Shown here in pieces: positions 55,601-64,000 of a DNA stretch of 64,000 bases (within the stretch, counting starts at the first letter, position 1; each line of letters begins with the position of its first letter). Under the pieces are notes generated by a model. It searched no databases and was not told where the DNA came from. It saw nothing but the letters and a program-made list of their open reading frames with translations. The position numbers and the translations under genes are program-made. Origin of the DNA: Eutypella sp. D-1 (Eukaryota; Ascomycota; Sordariomycetes; Xylariales; Diatrypaceae); NCBI GenBank assembly GCA_023313575.1, contig JAJTTP010000035.1, positions 105,307 to 169,306 on the forward strand. Reading direction: 5' to 3'.

Positions 55601-57359
55601 ATGGAAACCATCAGCATGAGAACTTTTATGGTCTGGGTTTTGGCCCTCCTTGCATATACCCCTGCAACATTTGCCGAGGACAACTCGACCTGTGTTGAGG
55701 AGGAGGAGTACCCTCCTGGAGGTGGAGGTGGCTACCCGCCCCCCGGAAAGGATGGAAAGCAGCCGCCTAAGCAAGGCTGGCCGAACCCTGGATGCTCTGG
55801 CAAATGGAAGTCCAAGTGGACTACCTGGACCAGCACCACGAGCACGTACACTAGCACGAGCAGCACTTCTTTGTCCTCTTCGTCTACGAGCAGCAGCAGC
55901 TCGTCAGCCTCGGCTACCCCTACCACCCCGGCCGTGACCTTCAGGAATAGCGTTTTCTATCAGAACCTGTACGTATCCTTTTCGCGGGGGGAGTCCCCGC
56001 GCTCAGGCAAACCCCTATCTGCCTATACATACGTGGATGGAAGCCTTGTAGCAACTAGCTGACATTGAATTTCTCTGACACCTACAGTAACACGCTATAT
56101 TCGCCTCTGCAACTGCCTGTGAACGATCTCACCAATGTCTTCTATGCGTTCACCAATATTCTCCCCGATGGAACTGTGGCTTCTAGCAACCCGTTCGTTG
56201 ATTTACAGTTCCAATTTGGAACCAAGAATGATCGGAGGAACAGGCTTGCTGCGCGCAACGAGAAGCGACAGACCGGCATGAACGCATACGGTGCCGTCCA
56301 GCAGCTCTTCCGCTTCAAGACTCAGCAGCGAAACCTCAAGGTGATCCTGGCGGTGGGCGGTACCGTCCCAGGCGCCTCCGCCAACTTCTCGGCTGCCGCC
56401 TCCACTCCGGTTACGCGTGCCAACTTCGCCAACACTGCCGTCCAGCTTGTGACGGACTGGGGTATGGACGGAATCGGCATCGATTGGGCGTTCCCCTCTA
56501 CCGCTACGGATGCCGCCAACCTTCTTTCCCTAGTCGCCGCCACGCGGGCCGCCTTTGATAACTACAGCCTGGTTAACGGCCTTAACTACACTTTCTTCAT
56601 CTCTGTTCCCCTTCAGTCGAACTCTAGCATTTACCAGTACCTGGATCTCCCCACGCTTGCTCCCCTCGTAGACAACTGGTAGGCATCTCCAACCTTTTAT
56701 TCTCCCCCTCTATTATCAATCGTTCTCTGGGGGTTCAACAAAAGGCGATGGCGACTAACGACGCACTTAGGAACTTCCTGGCGTTCAACTACTCCGGAAA
56801 CTTCAGTCTGAACGCCACTCACGATGCTAACGTATACCCCGAGACGAACGTCACGGCGCTTGACACTGACAGCGCCCTTAACTACTACCTCACCAGTGGT
56901 ATCCCCTCGAGCAACATCTCGCTTGGTATTCCGCTATTCGGCAAGTCGTTCGAGAACACCGCCGGCCTGGCCCAGCCTTTCAACGGCGTCGGCCCTGGTG
57001 GCCCGCAACCGTTGGGCAACGGCTCGGTTCCGGGAGAGTGGTTGTATAACTCGCTCCCGAGGGCTGGCGCCTCGACCTTCTACGATGATACGGCGCAGGC
57101 TTCGTACACCTACGATCCCTCGACGCTCGAGCTCATCTCGTACGACAACCAGCAGGCTGGCGCCTTCAAGGCGCAGTACGCTGTGTCGCGAGCCCTGGGT
57201 GGTACCATCTTCCTCGAGGCTCGAGGTGACCAGCCGGCGTACTCCAATGGAAGTCTCATTGGAACGGTGCGCAACGGCCTGGTCAACCTTGCCACCACGT
57301 TGAACAACTTGAACTACCCAACTAGCCAGTACGACAACATCCGTACTGGAAACCCCTAA
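55601..57359 (+). CDS. Secreted GH18 chitinase-like protein, catalytic residues lost
   Basis: Three exons (55601-55968, 56088-56678, 56771-57359; both splices phase 2) give 515 aa. A signal peptide (TFMVWVLALLAYTPATFA) precedes an acidic Gly/Pro-rich segment with two Cys and a Ser/Thr linker of about 55 residues, likely O-glycosylated. The rest is a GH18 barrel: LTNVFYAFTNILPDGT, LKVILAVGG, then the active-site strand DGIGIDWAFP (250-259), and later FLAFNYSGNF and SLGIPLFGKSF. Active GH18 enzymes have DxxDxDxE. Here the second Asp is Gly253 and the catalytic Glu is Ala257, while the later Tyr-Asp pair of MAYDY reads FN. Chitin cleavage by the usual mechanism is therefore unlikely; chitin or glycan binding remains possible. 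The first beta-strand is shorter than usual, so the first intron border is less certain. Confidence 0.88.
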
Positions 57360-57854
57360 ATGGGGCCCTGCTATAAAATCGTGGGGCCGGATGGCCACCT
57401 CGAGAACCCTCGTTCATCTTTAGATTGGAATAGCGAGCGGGAGGACTAAAAGACTCGAAGTTGGCCTGTACCATAGTTGAGATCAGTAGAAAACATATAG
57501 TATGTCACTTTATAAAGTGTCGCGTCATAATTAAACATGAGGAAAGTTTGTATTTTCATACCATATCTATCAGTTGGATCAGTCGTCTTCCCAACCTTCA
57601 TGTGGGTACTCTAGGGAGTCTGGTGATATGGTTCAGTGTTGCAGCATGCATTCGGGGGTCCGCGGGTACCTAGGTAAGTCCATCGTTTCACTAAAACGAA
57701 ACCAAACGGTAGACGAGTAGCCAAGCCTGTGAGGACTTGAGTCGCACTAACTGTATTTTTACTATTTCAAATATATCTCTTTAACGAAGCAAACGCTGGA
57801 CGACTTCCGACCTGGGCCAGGCGGTCCACAAACATAACATATGGACTTATTCGC
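57360..57854. other. 3' flanks of convergent GH18-like and Egh16-like genes
   Basis: 495 bp between two stop codons. No coding sequence; one ggtacctaggtaag motif near 57665. Confidence 0.5.
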
Positions 57855-59198
57855 CTAAGCTCTGAAAATAGAAGCCCTCCGCCTGTTGTTGTTCCTGTTG
57901 TTGCCCTGACCGTTTCCGAACCCATTGTTGCCGCCAAACCCGTTTCCGAACCCTCCGCGTCCATTTCCGTTGTTGTTTCCGTTATCGTCGGTGTTGTCGT
58001 TGTTGTTGTTGTTGCCATTGCCGTTGGCATTTCCATTTCCATTGTTGTTACCGTTGCCGCCAGCGTTTCCGTTGCCTGCGTTACCGTTTCCAGCGTTGCC
58101 GTTGCCAGCATTGCCGTTACCAGCGTTGCCAGACTCCGTCGGGACAGCAGCTCCGGACGTGGCCGTGGCGTCGGGGTTTCCGCCAAGCACGACGTCGGGG
58201 GTCTGGACCTCAGCGGGGACACTGGTGACGGTCTGCCCGAGGATAGAGCTGACGACGGCGGCGTTCTGGAGAGCCTGGTCGGAGCCGGCATCCTGAATAG
58301 CAGCGATGGCGGCGGGCAGGTCCTTCTTGTCATCGGCGACCTGCTTGAAGACCTTCTCGAGCGACAACTTGGTCTCGATGTTGGCGGGCGTGTTCTCATT
58401 GGGCTCGGTATCCACCTGCTCAACGGGGAAGCAGCCGCCGAACGGCCCCGCCTGCGCGTTGTTGCGGCACCGCACCGTGCAGACATTGCCCGTGGACCCG
58501 CCCGTGCACTTGAAGTTGTCGGGCATCACGACCGTCACGTCGAAGTCCTGCGTCTTCGCCTGGGAGAACCCGTTGACTCCCGGCACGTTGTTCTTCACCG
58601 TCAGGTTCTGCGAGATCACGCCGTTGTTGCCAGCCTCAATCTATGGGCGGTGGTATTAGCACACGGAATGATAAAGACGAAGCACGTGAATGGGAGCTAA
58701 GCACTTACCAGGTCGCAAGTGTAAGGGCCGGCACCGTCGGCATTAACCTGGTCTTTGGACATATTGTTAGCGAGGCTCGGGACCTGTGTGGGGCAGGCGA
58801 GTCCTTACGGATGGTGACAGTCATCTCCGTCCCGCTCTTAACTTGCGTGACAGCTCCGGCAGCAATGGCGTTCTCCGTGTTCTCTCCGATATCGATGTTA
58901 CCCGCCAGTTCCGTCCGGCCACACTCGTTGACGATGTTATCCGCAATTTCCGCATCGCGGATGATGCCCGTGTCCTGTTGGCAAGGGTTGATAGCTGTGC
59001 AATTCCGCGCCAACTCAGGCTCGACTGGAGTAGAAGTCAGTATCCGGTCTACGAGAAGTTGACCACGGGGGTCTATTTACCTTGGAAGGCAACGCTTGCC
59101 GGTGACCCCTTGATACCCTGGGCATTGAGAAGGACGCCATGGGCTTGGACCAGCCCGAGGAGGGCGGCCATGGACAATGCTTTTAATGACGACGACAT
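57855..59198 (-). CDS. Egh16-like (MAS/GAS appressorium family) secreted protein
   Basis: Four exons (59198-59081, 59024-58809, 58752-58709, 58640-57855; phases 1, 1, 0) give 387 aa. The signal peptide MSSSLKALSMAALLGLVQA leaves a mature protein starting HGVLLNAQG. The core matches the Egh16-like family first described in mildew and rice-blast appressoria: NECGRTELAGNIDIGENTE, IHQVNADGAGPYTC, NNVPGVNGFSQAK and a Cys-rich stretch ending NNAQAGPFGGCF. The family is linked to infection structures and surface binding; no enzymatic role is established. From about residue 300 the protein is an unusual Asn/Gly repeat tail (NAGNG units) with a basic end (NRNNNRRR). The exon joins were chosen so that each restores a conserved motif. 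TATA-like tatataag about 213 bp upstream (59411-59418). Confidence 0.92.
58000..58135 (-). repeat. Asn/Gly-coding repeat tract of the Egh16-like gene
   Basis: Imperfect 12-bp units (ggtaacgcaggc-like on the coding strand) encode NAGNG repeats, followed by looser NGNNN stretches. In-frame expansion or contraction would alter tail length among strains. Confidence 0.7.
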
Positions 59199-59859
59199 GA
59201 TGGGAAATATGTGTGTAAATAGAGTGCACAGCACTTAAAGATATAAAATAAGTATAAGCACAAAGAAATGAAAAGCGAAGGCTAGGAGAAGGGAACAGAT
59301 CCGACGGGATCGTCAAGAGCAGCTAAGCAAAAGAGATACACTGAAGAGAAGGAACCGGCCTGCAGAACTAAAAACCATCATGAGATCGACCTTCCGCCCG
59401 CATGGCTCAGCTTATATAGGCATTTTGTCGACCTCGACGAGATGGCTGAAAACAGCCGCATGCCCGTAAGGGTGTTTGACGCCAAGTTCCACCCCTGATT
59501 GTTGTCGCTGAGGTCATGTTCCACGCTACAAGCCAGCCCTGGCCTGGCCAGCGGGTTCTACGCTGTGAGGCTCCATTCGCAGATGATAATAGGAACCCGG
59601 TCTATACGCTCGAAGCGAGCGTTGCTCCTAGTCGATCGAAGGCGAGCCCAATAATAGCAGTGAAAAGCGGGCTTCAAATCATAACCAACGGAGGTGTGGT
59701 CAATGTTTGAGCTAGGGTTTGATATAGACGCCGGGGTCCAAGTGGAGTCGCGCGGGCGCTCCCCTTGTACTTAGTATGACGGCGCGAAGGGCCACTCTCG
59801 TAAATGTGCGAAATGGGCTTCTAATTAGTGTTGGTAGGTACGTACGTAAAGGAAAAAGA
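59199..59859. other. Promoter side of Egh16-like gene and transition to AT-rich block
   Basis: Contains the probable core promoter (tatataag near 59411) and leader. Composition is normal up to about 59,860, then GC drops abruptly within some 20-30 bp after gtaggtacgtacg (59834-59846). No gene supported. Confidence 0.5.
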
Positions 59860-62800
59860 TAATAATATGAAAGGTGGTAAAACTGGTATTATATTTTGGT
59901 CTAAGGTTTATCTTTTTATCTAAAAGGGATACGGGCGAAACCCATATCTTTATATAAACGGGAGATAAGTATATAAGTACTTTTTACTAATATATAGGTT
60001 TATACCAATAATTATTAATAATTAATATTTACTTTATTTTTTTTTCGTAATTAATTAATTACGAAATATTATTAAAAAAAAATAAAAGTAAACGAATAAA
60101 TAAATAAATAATTAAATAATTAAATAATAAACGTTAATATTATTATTCCCGTTTTATTTAACCTTTTAATTTTAAAATAATCTGGTTATTTTTAATAAAT
60201 GTTTTTATAACTTTATTAAAAGTGGTTTTTATTATAATATCGGCAAGATTATAAATGTTATAAATTTATCGAATATTATTAATTTTTTTATTTTTATAAA
60301 ACTGTTATAATATTATTAAATCGATTATTAATTTTTTTTATTAATGTTATTTATTTGCATTAAATATTAATATAAAAAAAAGAATTAATGCATAAAATTA
60401 ATAAGGCCCGGGGAAGTAATAAACGTATTAAAATAATATTAAACGTATAATATAAAATATATTTTACGTTAAAACTTTAAATTATACCGTATATCTTATT
60501 AGTTAAAACGTTATAAATAATACGTTTATATTTAATAAATAATTAATAAATAATATTGCTTTTAATATTTAATTTATTATTATAATCTTTTAACTTTTTA
60601 TTACTTAAAACGATAAAATATCCGATTTATAAGCTTATGTTTTTATTATTAATAAATAACCCGTTAACGAATACGTATAATTTTAATTTCGTAAGATTTA
60701 ATTCGATATAATTAAATTTACGGTCTTTATTATTTATTTATTATTTAATTTTAACGTTTAATACTTTAATTTTTTTAAGGCCGGGTTTAATATATTATGT
60801 TATTATAAAATAATCGAAAATAGCTTTTAATTAATAAATAAAGGCGATATAAACTTTATGTATTTATTATTTAACGTATTTTTTTATTAATTTTAAAAAA
60901 GGTACCTTTATATTTAAAAGTTTAACTTTTCGGTTTATCCTTTTTATATAGTAATTACTTTATATTTACATATAATAATTTATAAACTGTTAAAATTTTC
61001 GGTTAATCCGTTTTTTAATATTTTTTATAAACATGTTTTAATTTTTACCTTAATAAATACCTTATTTTCCAGGATTAAAAAATCCGTAATGCCGATATTA
61101 AATATATTATTTATTTAAAATCCCGTAATCCCGAATAATTTTAAATTTAATATTAATAAGTAAAAGTTAAAAGTTAATAATTTTATATATAATTTTTATT
61201 AATAATATTATAAATAAGTTTTAAATTAATAAATGCTTAATTTTACAAATCCGTATAATAATTTAATAATATGTAATAATATTTTTTTAAAATATTTATT
61301 TTTTAATTTAATAAGTAATTATATAAAGATAATCCGTTATATTAATGTTTTAAATTAGGTATAAGCTATAATAATATTTTATATTATAATTTTTATTTTT
61401 TTAAGCCGTAAAATAAAGGTTATTATTAAAATAAAGTATTAATTAATTTATTAAATAATAAATACGTAAATTATAATAAAAGTTTTATCGGGGTTTTTAT
61501 AACTTTAAACGATTAATTATAATTTTTTATATAATAATAAAATATTTTTATTTTTTATTTTACGAATTATTTTTAACTTAAAAATTATTACGCCTCGGTA
61601 TATAATAACGTTATATATTTTAGGTTATAAAATGCCTTTTTCGAATAAGGCATCCAGTTTTTTAAAATCGGAAATTTCGAATAGCTTTTTAAACGTTATA
61701 ATCTTTTTATCTGCTTTTAATTTAAAAGTTAATACCTTATTATTTTTCTTTTTAATATTAACGTATTAAAAATTTATTTATATTATTTTAACTTTTTCGC
61801 CGGGGATAATTATTAACTTTTTTTAAATAAGGACTTTTTTTAACTAGGTATAAGGTTTAATATATAAGCTTTGGAAAGTTATTATATTTTTTATTATTTT
61901 TAAATTTACCGTTACGTTTTTATTAATTACCGTAATAACTTTAAATAAACTTTTTTATCCTTTTTTTTCTTTATATATAAATATTTTATTATTTAAAAAA
62001 AATAACTTTAAAAATGTTTTTTATATATTCGGGCCATTCTTAATATTTAACGCATTTTAAACCGTTTTTTATGTTTTAATTTTTTTAACCTCTATTATAA
62101 CTTTTTATATTATTTAAATCTTTTAAATCTATATAAAAATAAAAGATAAGTTTATATTAATTTAAGGATAAGTTTTAAAAATTAATAAAATAAAAATAAA
62201 ACCGTTAAAATTAATTATATTATTAACCGTTTTTATTGCTATTTATAAACGTAATAATTTTAATCCAATACTTTTAAGTTTTTCCGTAATAATTTTATAA
62301 ATTTTATAAATAAGGTTATAATATTTTTTTATTTTATTAATAAATTAATATGCTTTTACCGGTACTTAATAATAGGTAATTTTAATAAAACGTGTTTTAT
62401 TACGGAATTTAATATTATCGAAATTTTTTTTATATCGTAAATAATAATATCCGAAGGTTTTAAATATATATCGATCCAGCATTTTTTAAATACGTCTTAT
62501 ATTTTTTTAATTAATATATTCCTTATAAAACGTATTATTTAAAATCTTATAGCTGTATTAATAATATAAAAGATAAGCTTTTTATTTAAATATATCATAT
62601 TAATAATTATTTTAAAGTTAAAATTTACCTTTAAATCTTTTAGGCTAAATTTAAACTTTTAAAATGTTTTACCTTTAATTTAATAATAATGGTAAAATTT
62701 ATTAATTCTTTTAAAGATATTAATTTTAATATCGTATTTTGTTTTATTTAAAAGGTTATATAATTTATTAATAAATAAATATCCGAAGCGTATATAGATT

Positions 62801-64000
62801 TTACGTAATTCTGCTTTTATAAAATAAATAATATTATCGAATTTAAATTATAAATATCTTTATTTCCGAATAACGTTAACCGTTATACCGTTTTTATTAA
62901 TTAATTAATTAATGATATTATTAAAGTATATACCGAGTCGATTTATATTTTTAATTAATATTAAAAATAAAGTATTTATTTTTATTACGTAAAAATTAAT
63001 TTATCCGAAAAAGGTATTAATAAAAATTATGCTAAATAATTTAATACGGGGTTTATTTTCGAAACGGATATTAATTTCCCCCGTACGATTTTTATCCATT
63101 TTTAATCGTTAATTAAAGTATTTCTTTATTAAAATAAGATATTATTTTTTTTATAATGGATATTTTAATAATATTTATATTTAATATAATTTTTTAAAAT
63201 ACGTTTTTAATATATTTATTTAAAACGAATATAATATCGGGAACGTTATTTTTTATAATGGGTAAAAAAAGGTTAATTTAATGCTAAAAGGTTTAATTAA
63301 ATAGGTAAACGGTTATAAAATATTAGCCGTTATCCGAGCGGTTAAAATATTCCGCGGTATTTTTTTTTTCAGGTTTTAAAACGGGTTTATTTTTTTTATA
63401 TTTAATAAAGAAAACGGCGTAATTAATACGGTAAGATATTTTTTTAACCTTTTATTAGGCTTTTATTTTTTTACGTTCTTATTTTAAGTATTTAATAAAT
63501 TAATATTTTGTTTTTATATATTTAGCATTTATGGTTTTATTACTTATCGGTTTTTTATTTTTAATAATATTTTCCGTTTTTATCGTTTCGATAATATTTA
63601 CGGTCGACGTAAAAAGTATTATTTTCGTTATCGTTATTATTATTATTATTATCTTTATTAACCATGTATTAACTGGTTTTTTTATAATTTTATAAATATT
63701 AATAAAAGCGCGAAGTTTATTTATTAAGTTTTTAAAATAAATAACAGGTTCGAAAAAAAACATATTAAAATTAAAAAATTATACGGTAAATTTAATATAT
63801 AACGGCGATTAATTATTATTTTTTTCGGAAATCGGGCTTTAATATTTTTTAATATAAAAAAAGTTTATTAAATATAATTTAAAGTATTTTTAAATCGTTT
63901 TTATTTACGTTTTTAATTTTAATATTAAAAAAAGTTATAAAAATTTAATTATAATGGTATTAAATTTTATTTTATTCGGTATTAAAATAACGTTTTATAA
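59860..64000. repeat. AT-rich block with RIP-like composition
   Basis: GC falls to roughly 8-22% in lines sampled (for example 5 G/C of 60 at 60001 and 13 of 60 at 63001). Remaining C/G sits mostly in cg, cc and gg contexts, while ca and tg dinucleotides are strikingly rare: the expected residue of CpA-to-TpA change on both strands. The block continues beyond the window. Confidence 0.85.
60420..63770 (-). mobile_element. RIP-degraded Ty1/Copia-type retrotransposon (minus strand)
   Basis: Minus-strand frames still carry recognisable Copia polyprotein order. A gag/N-terminal-like frame lies at 63500-63763. A protease-like region follows at about 62880-63100 (INIRF, later DRLG-like NRLGIYFNNI). 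Integrase lies at about 62350-62850 (FKFSLKDL, then CWIDIYLKPSDIII) and RNase H at about 60540-60735 (VFVNGLFINN, IGYFIVLSN). Integrase before RNase H is the Copia order. Stops fall where Gln codons would be expected, and residue changes (H/C to Y, D to N, A to T/I) match C-to-T or G-to-A mutation. No intact polyprotein and no terminal repeats are visible; the 5' end probably lies outside the window. It is an inert fossil. Confidence 0.72.

Noticed and set aside
57925..58296. Plus-strand frame rich in Leu/Pro repeats
   Set aside because: Exact antisense of the Asn/Gly tract of the Egh16-like gene; repeat shadow.
63500..63763. 87-codon minus-strand ORF as a real gene
   Set aside because: Ile/Lys/Asn-rich translation inside RIP-mutated DNA; better explained as a remnant of the Copia element's N-terminal region.
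1..64000. CRISPR arrays, bacterial operons or ribosome-binding sites
   Set aside because: None seen, and not expected: spliceosomal introns throughout show a eukaryotic nuclear sequence.

Overview
This window is nuclear DNA of a filamentous ascomycete (Pezizomycotina, most likely Sordariomycetes). The reasons are: compact genes with short GT-AG introns (about 50-375 nt) carrying CTAAC/CTGAC branch points; typical fungal families (tannase/feruloyl esterase, Zn2Cys6 regulator, RTA1, GT90, DUF4112, Egh16-like); and an AT-rich block whose substitutions look like repeat-induced point mutation (RIP). The genus is not determined. Gene models below were built by hand from reading frame, splice sites and family conservation.

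Layout. 1-7 kb: a secreted tannase-family esterase (-), a wrecked RTA1-like gene (+) and a Zn2Cys6 regulator (+) whose start codon is out of frame. 7.8-22 kb: DUF4112 membrane protein (+), ribonucleotide reductase small subunit (+), SRP9 (-), Swd2-like WD40 protein (-) and GT90/CAP10 glycosyltransferase (-). 23.8-27.3 kb: ribosomal proteins uS8 (-) and eS12 (+) diverge from a shared 1.07 kb region, then a Pin4/Par14 parvulin (-). 28-39.6 kb: an F-box-like gene broken by one stop codon (-), a mitochondrial-type cysteine synthase (+), a divergent pair of mitochondrial genes (an unrecognised conserved protein - and bL19m +), and a TRK potassium transporter (-). A 4.6 kb stretch with no recognisable gene follows. 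44-51 kb: TFIIH helicase XPB/Ssl2 (-) and tRNA pseudouridine synthase Pus7 (-).

52-59 kb has a different character: three secreted-protein genes separated by long non-coding stretches. They are a small Cys-containing secreted protein (-), a GH18 chitinase-like protein that has lost its catalytic residues (+), and an Egh16-like (MAS/GAS appressorium family) protein with an Asn/Gly-rich tail (-). Immediately beyond, from about 59.86 kb to the window end, GC content collapses. Residual reading frames there show a RIP-degraded Ty1/Copia-type retrotransposon on the minus strand, in the order protease, integrase, (reverse transcriptase), RNase H.

The first 51 kb is mainly housekeeping (DNA precursors, translation, transcription/repair, mitochondrial function, K+ uptake). 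The last 12 kb looks like an accessory, host- or cell-wall-interaction edge beside a silenced transposon block. The most interesting leads are the GH18 pseudoenzyme beside the Egh16-like gene (whose predicted mature protein starts with His), the 375-nt frame-preserving intron of the Swd2 gene, and the single-lesion genes (Zn2Cys6, F-box).
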